This document shows, piece by piece, positions 20,641 through 31,700 of a stretch of DNA of 64,000 nucleotides. Made by a program: the position numbers and the translations under genes. Source of the stretch: Epiperipatus broadwayi (Eukaryota > Onychophora > Udeonychophora > Euonychophora > Peripatidae); contig JAQFVV010000027.1 in assembly GCA_028023455.1 (NCBI GenBank), positions 5,765,845 to 5,829,844 of the forward strand, written 5' to 3'. How positions within the stretch are numbered: the first letter of the stretch is position 1; each line of letters begins with the position of its first letter. The notes beneath the pieces were generated by a model. That model had not been told where the DNA came from. It ran no database searches and saw only the letters and a list, made by a program, of their open reading frames with translations.

Positions 20641-21640
20641 TCAAACTTAAAAAAATATTAGAGCAATATCTTATTTAAAAAACAAAAAAGAGAAAACATA
20701 TACGCTTTAAATTAGATTAAAAGTGGAAAGATGCAAGTCTAGGAGAACAGAAAGATAGAATAAACAATCTAAAAATATCAGTTGTTGAGTGATATTTTTT
20801 TTTATCTAAAAATTAATAGTTAAGATAAAGAGTAAATTAAGTAATTAAAAAATTAAGCATAGAGTTAATTGTTTTTAGGACGTAATACTTAATAACTTAA
20901 CTACCTGTATTTAACTCTTTTTGAAAACTCAGTTATTCTAGTTAAATCTTCAATCTTCCATTCTAATACAAAAGTGCTAAATCTAAAAGACATACATATT
21001 TGATTAAAAATAATACGCTGTTTTAACACATATTCTTGGGAATCTAATGATTTCAAATTAACAATAAGGATAAGTTCAAATTAAACATCAGCTGATAAGT
21101 TATCGTAACAGATTTATGCTGGGTTATTTTCGAACTTCAACTCCACCATATTGCAATAATCTATCGGCATAAACCGTAAATCACCTTTTTTCATTGTGCA
21201 TACATTTCATGATCAACCTCTTATCAAGTAAGCTAAAGATGACATACACCTATCCCCAAATATTCAACATTTTTCCATAGCTTTGCTAAAACAAAATGAT
21301 ACAAATGTGTATCAAAGTATTTTCATCCAAAAGATAAATCTACTTTTGGAAAGCAGACCCACAATAACCAATACTTGATTAGTCTTTTCATCACTATAGT
21401 GTAGGCTGTAGAGCAATAACTCAAAACGAGCCATTTAAAGACTATTAAGTATCAATAAATTATCCAACCATATCTCATGTAGTCTCATTAATATATATAT
21501 ATGCTCTGTGCACAGGTAATGAAGCTATTAATAAATTGTCAAAATTTTTACTGCCAAGCGCTTTTGGGACAATCTACAGTCCCATATTCATGGCGAGTTA
21601 TTGTTAATAACTGTAAAACTATGCAAATTTTATGCAAACT
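20641..21640. other. AT-rich intergenic stretch
   Basis: Nothing recognised apart from short AT runs. The stretch separates the HMGB-like locus from the Penelope-like fragment. Confidence 0.35.
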
Positions 21641-21662
21641 TATGTGCAGATGTTACGTGGAC

Positions 21663-22883
21663 TATTTACGAGATAGGGAATAGCTGGCCTCTCTTCTGTT
21701 GATTGCCGATGGGTCAGCCGCAATGAAGTAAGCTTCCCTAATTTCACGTTTGGTGTCGTTTGTTTCAGAGCAAACGACACTGGCTGTGGTAGGTAGAAAA
21801 GCATGTAGAGTTTCGTGTTCGACAAAAATCGAATTACCTTCATACTTTGTTTTGGTTTTATTGTAAAGGTATCAGTGTTGAGCTACTCTGGTGGCAATGT
21901 TAATTTTGGTCTCTCCATAATATGTTGCCATGCAATTTCTTTGGGGGCAGGTAATTTTGTACACAACTTGAGGGGTGAGTTCAGGTTTGATCCTGTCTTT
22001 GGTATTATTTATCAGTCTATTGGTGTTGGGAGGTGAACGAAAAGCGACTTCAAAGTCACATGATAGTTGATTGATAAGGCTTTTAGCTGTAGAGTGAACA
22101 TATGGGATTAAGATTCTTGGTTTGTTTTCTTTCTTGTGGTTGTGGTTTATTTTATAGAAAAATTTGTTGACTTTTCTGTTGATGGATGAATAAGTGTGTC
22201 CTATTTTCCTTAAATAGGTTATATAATTGATGAGATTTTTTCTTCTTTTATTTGCCTCATATTTGCACAAGTTATGGTTCCTAAACATGAATGAAGAGAG
22301 GGCTGCAAGTTTGTGTGAGTGCGGCGCATAAGAATTAGGGTTTGTCAAGCCTCTTACTTCCAAAGATTTGACTACCATTTGGTAGTCCAGCTTATCTATA
22401 TTTTTGCTAACACATATGTCAAGGTATTTGACCTGTTTGTCTTGGTTTTCCCAAGTAGTAGTAAAAGTAAGCTTGGTATTATTATGGAGGCTATTGTGAA
22501 GGTTAGAGATGATGTCTTCTGGAGCAGCAACAAATTTGTCATCAATGTAGTGCATATATATCATATGTGGGGTTGACATGAAGAGTACAGGTAGTATTAG
22601 CTTCTCGTAATGGTCAAGTACAACGCTTGCCATCATATCTCTAAGTGGGAGGCCCATCGGCCATCCGTTGTTCATACTAAACCACTTATCTCTGAAAACA
22701 GCAATTATATTTAAATCAAGCCATTTTAAAAAATCGATGATGAATTTGGCACGTGTAGGTGGGCAGTTTCTTGCAATTAATATATCGTTGACTATTTCGA
22801 TAGATTGTTTACGAACAATGGAGCCATATAGCTCTGCCACATCAAATGATGCGATTTTAAAATTAGCTGGTATAAACGCGTGT
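21663..22883 (-). pseudogene. Penelope-like element: RT palm plus GIY-YIG endonuclease
   Basis: The minus strand is open from a TAA near 22883 and begins inside the RT at motif A (KIASFDVAELYGSI). It goes on through NNGWPMGLPLRDMMASV (the PMGSPLS-type motif), YMHYIDDKFVA (catalytic DD), QVKYLDICVSK and a lysine-rich thumb. It then enters the GIY-YIG nuclease: VVYKITCP...TYYGETKINIATRVAQH. A frameshift follows near 21870, and the C-terminal end continues in another frame as KREIREAYFI...AINRREASYSLSRK-stop at about 21663. RT fused to a C-terminal GIY-YIG domain defines Penelope-like elements. The 5' part of the RT and any terminal repeats are missing, so it is a dead fragment. Confidence 0.9.
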
Positions 22884-23039
22884 TAAATTTTTCCTACAAA
22901 CATGAAAGATGATTTAATGGTGTAATCGCCAAAGCTTAATATATCAATAAGCCAGCAATTGACCAAAACTGCCGTGTTGAAATAGTGTGCCCTGCCAAAA
23001 TCAATCATAAGTCTCAAAGGTTTATCAGGCTTGTGCTCT

Positions 23040-23400
23040 TGAGATCCAATTTCAAATTTAAACTGCTCATATTTTTATCATCTCTTCTAACAATTTCTTC
23101 AGTTCAGTTCCACTTCAGTCTCTTAATAATACCAATAATGTCTGTCTGTTTTCTCACCATGTATTTAGTTTTTGACTCCTTTTTTTGTAACTCATAACAT
23201 ATATCCCTCCATATACAGTGATCTGAAGTCTCTATTTCTCTTCTGTTGAGTGTCCCAAGTTTCTGATCTACAAATAGAAACTGATAAAACACTGATTAAA
23301 AACCATTTTCAAACACATCCTACCAAGTTTAATTTTATGATTAATTTCATCCACTATTTTATCATCAGTATTATTTATCTGACCTAAGTATTGAAGCAGC
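23040..23400 (-). pseudogene. Decayed RTE LINE C-terminus
   Basis: Minus-strand matches to the RTE protein from the YLGQI..D region (near 23370) back to the IKRLKWN region (near 23105), for example QKLGTLNRREIETSDHCIWRD against SETWTLNRRAIQRLQTTQRS. Several frameshifts are visible. It is more diverged than the copies at 8.6 and 17.9 kb. Confidence 0.7.
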
Positions 23401-25245
23401 CAATCTTAGCTTAAGATTGTGCTTCATGTTTCTACCTACTAACCTGTGTTTAAATCCCTATTTCCCATCCCGCTCCTTTTGCCATGTATATATATTTCAT
23501 GTATATATTTGAGAAGCGCGCCTAAATTATAAAATTTAATGTTTCAATAACATGTTTTAAAATTATTATTAATTCTTTTTATTAATTATTAGTTTTTTAT
23601 CAAAGTATTATAGATGCGGCTCAAATATAGGAGCAAAACTTACTAACAAAATATTGATTTTTAAATATTTTATCGTGCGTCATTTTTAGCTTTTTCTTTT
23701 TAAATTGTTTGTTTTTATTATTATTAAACTGTGTATTTTTTGTAAAATCCAGTGTGGAAGATGCAAATGTTGTTGGTTGTCTAAAGATAATTAGGGGTTG
23801 GAAGCACTATTGTTTTAATCTGGGGAAGGTGTTTTTTTAATTAAAGTTTTACTTAAAATAAATGGGATTAAGTAGATTAAAGATTTAATTGTGTTAAAAA
23901 CATGTTGTCAAATCTATTTCTAATCTGGAAATAGATTTGAATTTATTTTTGGACATTATCTTACAATTGCATCTTCAAAAACAACTGATAAAAGAAAGAG
24001 TATAAAATGACTGAATTTTGAATCAGAGGAGATTAGCTACTTTTAGAGAGAGGTATTATAAACATATTTCATTCTGCTTGAAACTTAAAAATGATGTAGC
24101 AGTAAATCCACCACTTTTCAGCGGCCTCTGCCGCTACCGTATTATCCTGCTGCCCTGAAATAAAGAAAGGTCTAAAAAAGAACTTTAGAATGCTAATAAT
24201 GCTGTCTCCAAGAAGAATTCATTTTGGATCCTCAATTCGCCGTGCATGTGCCATACTTTAAAATGGATTCTTAAAATTGCAAGGTAAATTTCCAAGCCAC
24301 CACCTAATAGTCAATTTAGTCTAAATAATCTATCAAGATCTCTTCTAATGTATTCTTTAACTTTGCCTTTTATATATATCTGTAAATGTAATTTTGCTCT
24401 CAAATAATTTCTTTATATCTAATCCTATCTCATATGCTCTTAACTTTTTAATTTTGGTGCGGTCATTTATTTATATGTATTTATTATTCGATTTATGTAT
24501 GTGCTTGCTTATTATTAAAATGTCAATCTCAACAACCTGGCGAGCTTAATTTCTAAAAATCTTTTCTGTCATTTTTTCTTCTTCTAAACCTTCATACAAA
24601 GGTTATTAACGTCCCCTTAAAATATACACATATAATGCATTGTAAATTAATACGTTCGCCAGATTGTTTTATGAATCAATATTTTAGGTTCGTTTTTAAT
24701 ATAAAAATTGATTTGTTTAAACTCTGAAAATCCAGAACTCAAGCTAATTAACGCTCTGAAACATTGATTTTATAATTATTTATTCTAAAAAGGAGACCTA
24801 ATTGTTTTATATATATAACTGCTAGTTATTTTTTTTATATATACTCTTAAAATATATGCTATGTATTCCAGTTATTGTAAAATCCACGAAGGTGGAATTG
24901 AATTGTTTTAAATAGTGGGAAAGGGAAGGGGGTGAATCTTAATGTCTCTTTTACTTAGTCAAATCTTAACGTATATTTAATTAATTTGAAATCTAAATCT
25001 TAATGTTTCTTTTGCTAAATAAAATCTAGTAAATGAAATCTAAATTTCTCTATATATATTATAATTGCATGGCGTATTATAGTATTCAAACAAGGGTCAT
25101 TTATTTTAAAGCTGTAAAATTTATTCAATGTTGTTAGAGACATTTATCATTCGTACTGCATTCCTGACATATAGCCGATCTTCGTGATTATATATATATG
25201 TGCTTCTTAATCTGGGGGTTACAACAAATTCGAACCCATAGATTT
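23401..25245. other. AT-rich intergenic stretch, nothing recognised
   Basis: Low-complexity AT sequence with no supported gene. Near 23394 a small hairpin-like GAAGCA...TGCTTC recalls the start of the E2 element, but nothing else from E2 follows. Confidence 0.35.
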
Positions 25246-25246
25246 C

Positions 25247-25445
25247 TTCTCAAGTCTTCGTATAAAAATGCCTCTGGTGATGATTCCCTAAGTCTGGCAC
25301 ACACTATGCATATTCTTTCTTCGTATAAAAAGGCCACTGGCAGTGATCCCATAAGTCTGGCATACGCTATGCCCATCCATTTCTTCGTATAAAAAGGCCT
25401 CTGGCGGTGACCCATAAGTTTGGCACACGCTATGCCCATCCATTT
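25247..25445. repeat. Minisatellite, three 63-64-bp units
   Basis: Three tandem units start at about 25258, 25321 and 25385. Each has TCGTATAAAAA(T/G)GCC, CTGGC(A/G)GTGA, CCATAAGTCTGGCA and ACGCTATGCCCATCCAT or close variants. Because the period is close to 21 codons, the minus strand stays open and reads three related 21-residue units (KWMGIAYARLMG...AFLYE type). This is probably an accident of the period. Confidence 0.75.
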
Positions 25446-25449
25446 CATT

Positions 25450-26535
25450 TTTCATCCAGAAGCACAACCTTTTTCCTCTTAATTATTTTAGGCTATTATG
25501 TCAGCACCGCAAATTTCTGCGTATTATTATTTCTTTTGCTTCATGACCCAGTTTTATTTTAATGCTCTAATATTAAAATTAAGCTTTGCTTAAAAGATAT
25601 ATAAATGCCAATTACTTCTATTTTATTAATTAAGTTTATTTCATTCATATACAATCTCACCGTCATGATTTATATATCTATATTTAAGAGTATCTATATG
25701 CCTTGGGGAAAATAAAGCGTTCGTCTTACTATTGTTAAAATAATTTTTCATTAAATATTTTGTCATCTAATCAATGTCATTTTCAAATATGTTTTTCAAA
25801 TGTATCATTTATTTTCACGACCTCAATGGTGTGAAAATAATCTACATCATATGTGTAATGAATTTCAGAACGCTTCCCTCAATCATATGTTAGTCACCAC
25901 ATTTCTGAACCGTCAATCAAAGCGTTAATGGCAGTGTTATCATAATTCTTTCTAATATTCGATTGGCATTTTAATATTGGACCCACCAAAGATGTGTGTT
26001 TATTTGTAATATATTATTTAGCTAATAAAGAGCATATGAGAAATAATAGCGTGAATGACACTATGTAATTAATTATCTATCGCTTGCTCATTCACGCATA
26101 TACTAATGTAGTTAATTTATAAATGTATAATAATAATTTGTCAGTATATTAAAATATATTTTATTGTCTAACTTATCTGAGTAGTTCGAATTCCTTCTTT
26201 TCTCCACTTCCAAAAGTAAAGCCTGCTTATATGTATTTTAATATAGTCATAGTTAAGAGATGTCTCATTGTGTTGCTCAGCTTTGCTAGTCAGCCGGATT
26301 AAGATTAATTCTCATGGGACATCACTATTATGTTATTCATTAGGTGTTAGATTTGGGGCTTAGAGAGTGGGTTCGAATCCAGGCTGGTCCCTGACCTAAA
26401 TCTTGGGCTTGACTGGGTTTGAAGTACATTTTGTGAGTTCCAGCTCATGTTAGATGGCTAAACATATTTTGACTGGTACAGTATTTGGAGTAATTGACTT
26501 CTAATTCATCATTTATCAATCTATTATTTTCTTGC
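25450..26535. other. AT-rich stretch with an isolated B-box-like word
   Basis: No gene is supported. GGTTCGAATCC at 26370-26380 is a perfect Pol III B-box-type sequence, but no convincing A box or cloverleaf lies upstream. It may be a SINE relic. Confidence 0.35.
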
Positions 26536-26662
26536 TTTGAGAAAAACCATTGAATATTACTTCGACCTTTTTAGCATTGTCACAAGTTTTTCAAAATTTC
26601 CTGAAGCTATAAAGCATTATTTGCAAAACAAATACATCATTTGCAATATCTAGATGATTTAA

Positions 26663-27294
26663 TTAGAAGGGATTTGAACTCAAACTTTCAAGCTCCCTAT
26701 CACTACATCTTATGCAACCGATACATATGATCACATACATGTGAAAAAGATAAAGGATCTCCACTATATGCATTTTGTGCTGAATCTGTACTCATCATCG
26801 GGTCTGGATTATCATGTCCCACATATATATAATCAGTGCTCATTTTATATTAAGAAATCAAATTTTCAAACTTTAATGGACAGGCTTCAATCTACTCCAC
26901 ACTCCAATTTTGCAGCCATCCATATCATTGAAAATCTGATGATGGAATGCTCAAAACACTTAATGTCACATGGGTATAACAATAATATTGGTATCATCAA
27001 GAGTTTTGAGCATTCCATCATCAGATTTTCAATGACATGGATGGCTGAGGAGTTGGAGGATGGACAAAATTGAAGCCGGTCCACACTGAGAACTCAACTG
27101 ATTAGTGCTGGTTCAGTATGAAATACATATTTTGGAGATGATTTATCTTTTTCACATAATAGGTGGTCATGTATATGGGTTGTATAATATGGAGTGGATA
27201 GTGGTAGAGAGCTTGAAAGTCCAAGTTCAAATCTCTTCTCTTCCAATTACATTAAGTTCGGTATAGACAATATACTTGTATTTAAATATTACTT
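26663..27294. mobile_element. R1 foldback element with 10-bp target duplication
   Basis: Inserted in the decayed RTE and flanked by GATGATTTAA on both sides (26653-26662 and 27295-27304). The two halves are inverted copies. Each arm starts near GGGATTTGAACTC (or GAGATTTGAACTT) and goes through ACTTTCAAGCTC, the GTGAAAAAGATAA word and the R1 core to GGAATGCTCAAAAC at the centre (about 26975). Both strands can therefore be read with near-identical short frames, which are not genes. This is the clearest complete R1 unit in the window. Confidence 0.78.
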
Positions 27295-27740
27295 GATGAT
27301 TTAAGTAATCTCCATTAAACTTTTATTTCCTTAGTTTCCTAATTTAATTCACAGACTACTTCTTGTAAAACTGCCATCAAAGTTTTGGAGATATGGAATC
27401 ATCTTATTGTATACGCTTCTCAATGCTAATCTTATTATCATAAAATCTAATCATTGCTCTTTCATTTTGATAAATATTCTTCAAAAACATGACGCTATCC
27501 TGTCTATATTTTGATGATTCAATGATATAATCACTGGAAAAATGCTTATATTAAATTCTTTTTCATAATGTACAAATTCAAAACATAATGCCAAATTATA
27601 ATCATTGTTGTTTTTTTCTATAACTTCTCTCAATACTTCCACTGTGCCAAAATCACTTTTGAATCCAGCTTATTCTTTTGTTAGGTTTAAATCCAAAGTT
27701 AGCTGTAAAGATGTCATAATAATCTTCGTAAAATTTTTAT

Positions 27741-28228
27741 ACCACTAAACATCACATGATCACCATCTCTACACTAGCACATAGTTGTTGTAAACAAAGG
27801 CAAAACTCTCCATACAGTAGTGCCACCCTGTGCCAAACAGAGTAATCAATGGTTGTTAGAAGGCTTGTGCATAAAATCCCTATCTAGTGCCTACTCATCC
27901 AATATCCCCAGACTGGTTTCTGGCCATATGACTATATAAGCTATTGAGCTTAGATTGAAAATATTGTGTTTTCAATTTCATTCTCATAGTTTTGTAGTTT
28001 AAGTTAAAAGGTGGGTGCTGGAGGGTTGCATCAGATCCTAAGATCTAGGTGCAGTGCTCTCAGATCCAAGGCTCCTCACTGATGAAGGCCACAAGCCAGA
28101 AACTAGTCTGGGGATATTGGATGAGTAGGCATTAGATGAGGATTTTATGCACAAGCCTTCTGGCAATCCATTGATTACTCTGTTTGGCACAGGGTGGCAC
28201 TACTCTATGGAAAGTTTTGCCATTGTAA
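27741..28228. mobile_element. F1 foldback/MITE-like element, copy 2
   Basis: Interrupts the RTE between TAAAATTTTTAT and TAAAACTTTTAT, which may be a target duplication with one difference. The inverted arms are GGCAAAACTCTCCATAC (27799) against TATGGAAAGTTTTGCC (ending 28221), followed by GTAGTGCCACCCTGTG / CAGGGTGGCACTAC and matching inner blocks. It is homologous to 3173-3716. There is no ORF. Confidence 0.7.
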
Positions 28229-29524
28229 AACTTTTATAAAGAACTGATAAAAGACTGGTAGGTCTGTAATTTCTAATATCTTTTTTATCACCTTAAAATA
28301 TTAATATTACTACTGCATACTTGTTCATCTTTATAATTTAGTCATTTGAAATATAATGTTACCAATAATTTTATCTATTTCTTCACCCGTTTCTTTTAAG
28401 ATAACAATTACATTCCATCATTATATGAAGCGTTTCCCTTCTTTATAGATTTAATTGCATTTTTTACTTCTTCATTTAGAATATTGGGTTATTCAGAAGA
28501 TGTAGTAATTGCCGGGATCAAAGTTTTGCTATAGGATTCTTTATAAACTTCTTCCACACATTTCACGATGTCATCTCTCTTTTTATTAGTAGTTCTATCT
28601 TTTCTTTTTATTGCTGAAATAAGTTTCATTCCAAACTCAAGGTTATTTTCTTTATACTTTGAGACTTTAGACTTTTATTTGCTTCTATTGTTTTCCTTCT
28701 TAAATCACAATTATATTTGCTTAGATTATCCTTAACTCTTTTTTATATCATTTATAAGATTCTTGCTGTATTAATTTTTCTTAATGGATTTTTTTTTTGT
28801 AACTTTTCATATTTCTTCTTCACTTAATACAGCGTCTTGCTCAGTTAAACATTTACTGGCAAATTGCTACTTCTTTGTACCAACTATCTTTATTGTATCA
28901 ATTATTTTCATTTTAATTTTATTCAAATCTGAATCATCTTCAAAATCTGGTGACGATTTGGAAGTTCTAATTAAAATTTATTGGAATGTTTCTGAAAGCT
29001 AAGAATATCAATTTTGAACATTGTTTTCCTTAATAATTTTTGTCTTCTTATTAACTTGTATATGTATCTTACTTCTCACTGATTGATGATTACTTCCTGT
29101 GATGAATTTATTGGTATCTTACAATCTTGAAACACATACTTTTTGTTAGTCAAAATGTAATCCATATCTGCTGTACTTTCATTTGAATGCTTTCATGTAC
29201 ATATTCTGCATTTTTCTCAAAGGACGAATTCATAATATATAGTTTTTCTTTTTCGTGAATTGGACAGGTTTCTGTTTTCTCTCATTTCTGTCACACTAAC
29301 AGAATTTGTCTACAGCACCTTCATCTTTCAATCATTACTAATTCTAGCATTAAAGTCTCCGGTGATAATTTTAAGATATTGTTTGATCAGATGAAAAGAC
29401 TTTTGTATATCGATATAAAAATCTTCTACTTCTTCACCACAGTAAGAACTTGTTGGGGCATAAACCAGATCTATGGACATCTTCCACTATATCCGATATA
29501 CCACTAACTTCCATAAATTTTTTT

Positions 29525-31347
29525 GGTTGTTTTCTCATCCCTGGTGTTCGCCGCGGGATGGCGTTGATGCTAATCAAAAACATATACATATAACGATTCC
29601 GGACTGGACCTAAATGATCGATTTGATCTAAAAAGATCTGATTTCTTAGATTTGTAATAAAATATTCTACTAACTAATACTATTATATGATGTTAGTTTT
29701 TTCATTTTTGTAAATGTCTATTAATCTTATATTGTTTTTGAGTTTGTGTGTGTGTGTCTTTAAAGTTACGGTATTTTTCTAATTTTCTTTTTGACTGTAT
29801 GTGTGTCTTTTTAAAGTTACGTTATTTTTTTTGCAATAGTAAATCAATAATTTTATTAAAAAGCAAGACATAATAAGTAAATGTTTATTAATCTTATCTT
29901 GTTTTTGAGTTTGTGTGTGTGTCTTTAAAGTTACGAGACTTTTTGTAATTTTTTTTTGGACTTTATGTGTGTCTTTTTAAATTTACGGTATTTTTTTTTG
30001 GAAGAGTAAATCAATAATTTGATTCAAAAGCAATACGTAATAAGTAAATGTTTATTAATCTTAGATTGTTTTTTAGTTTGTGTGTGTGTCTTTAAAGTTA
30101 CGGGGCTTTTTCTCATTTTTTTTTGGACTTTATGTGTGTCTTTTTAGAGTTACGGTATTTTTGGTCAAGAGTAAATCAATAATTTTATTAAAAAAGCAAC
30201 ACGTAATTCTAAATCTATCAAAAGTAATGTAATTTATATACTACAATTTAGAATTGATACCCGACTACTATTAGTAAGGACCGTCATTGAAAGACTCAAT
30301 TGAAAAATGATACCCGACTAATTTGCTTTCTTTTTTTGGGGACAGAAATGAATCCGAAAGTGGGTTGTTTTTGTTAAGTCTGTCTATATAAAAGGGTACC
30401 GTTATTTAAATACTAAATTTAAAAATGATAGCCAACTAATTTGCGTTTCTTTTGACAGTAATTAATCAGAAAGTGGGGTTGTTGTTTTTTTGGTAAATCT
30501 TGTGTATATATATAAAAAAACGTAATTCAAATACACCATTGAAAAATCAAACCCCGTTGAATTTGCTTTCTTTTTCTTTTTTTTAAGACAGTAATTAATC
30601 AGGAACTGGGTTGCTTTTGTTAGTGTGTAGATATAAAAACTAATCTTATTTTGAAATAATAAATGTAAAAAAAAATACCAGACTAATTTTCTTTTTTGGA
30701 CAAGTAATTACTAATAATTAGACACTGGGTTATTTTTGTTTGTCCGTATATATATAGCAAAAGTAACTGATCACGGACGAATTCTCATGAAAACGGTACT
30801 TTTCACGTGATCCTTGAAATTTTTTCCATTCCGCAGCCTTAAAAGCAATTTTTGAGGGTTACTCATTCGTAATGGAATCTTCAGGACATTATTACTAAAC
30901 TTACAACAGTAAAGTAAGTTACAACACATTAAAAAATATATATGTCTTATCAAATTTTAAAAAACTACGACTGCTTCAAATACACACACTCTCACATGAA
31001 ACTACAGGGAAAATAGATATTCTACTATTACGAGAAAATGATGAACAAAATCAACTACTACGGCAGCCAATAAAGGCATTTCTTTCTCTTTTCTTTTAGC
31101 ATAGAAAAAAAAAGCCATAACCGGCAGTCGTCGGGAACTCTTTCTGTGTTATATCATAGAAAGAAGTCTCTTTGTGTTGGCTTCTGTCGCCGCCTCCGTC
31201 CAACATAATGTGAGTACTCTTTTCTGCATTTATAATGTAGAAAATTTCCTCTTTTGTTGGGTGAATGCCAGTGAAATGGTATATTTCTAGGAATTGACCT
31301 AGAAATAGCGACATCTCGAGGCGAACACCAGGGATGAGAAAACAACC
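29525..31347. mobile_element. 1823-bp TIR element with internal tandem arrays (T1)
   Basis: Inserted in the endonuclease part of the decayed RTE. The ends are 28-bp inverted repeats (GGTTGTTTTCTCATCCCTGG... and ...CCAGGGATGAGAAAACAACC), flanked by ATTTTTTT on both sides (8 bp, but it is a T-run, so it is weak as a target duplication). Inside, 29700-30200 carries about three units of about 180 bp (TTTGTGTGTGTGTCTTTAAA, then TTACGG...). 30240-30760 carries about five units of about 110-120 bp (ATGATACCCGACTAATTTGC type). No transposase frame is visible; frames such as 31096-31362 span a TIR and are not supported. Confidence 0.75.
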
Positions 31348-31700
31348 ATTTTTTTGTCCCACTTTTTTATTATAATAAACCCTATTACCATTTGTGCTTC
31401 CAATATTTATCCTTTGTAGTATAGTACATGTTCATTTTTAAATCAATTGTCTCTTCATCTTTTTTTCTTAATTTCACAAAACCCAACAAAGCTCAATGTA
31501 ATATTAAACAATTCTTCTAGTGTGTGTAATTTTCCTTCACTTGGAAATGATCTACAGTTGTATATCCCTATATAAAAAGTCATTACAAATGAGGGCCTGG
31601 GCCTGCAATCAAAAGATTCTCAGCACTCCCTGCCTTCAGCTACCAGCTACTGAGCTGTCTGGCAATTTACATCCTTCTGGTAATAAAAGCCATAATTTAA

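Larger units (their letters stand above)
26540..31700 (-). pseudogene. Decayed RTE LINE interrupted by three insertions
   Basis: The minus strand can be followed by eye against the RTE at 8.6-14.3 kb in four pieces. 26540-26662 is RT after motif C (the GAAGCATTATTTGCAAAA region). 27295-27740 is RT around motifs A-C. 28229-29524 is RT N-terminus, linker and most of the endonuclease. 31348-31700 is the endonuclease N-terminus up to the 5' leader. Frames are broken many times, so it is far older than the 8.6-kb copy. The gaps are filled by a foldback R1 element, an F1 foldback element and a 1.8-kb inverted-repeat element. Confidence 0.8.

Noticed and set aside
26741-27084. Two similar short proteins read from opposite strands
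   Set aside because: They are the two arms of the R1 foldback read on opposite strands, not a gene pair.
29700-30760. CRISPR-like array
   Set aside because: Units are 110-180 bp direct repeats without unique spacers, in a eukaryotic transposon interior.
31096-31362. 88-codon frame at the right end of T1
   Set aside because: It crosses the T1 terminus into the decayed LINE, so it cannot be an original gene.
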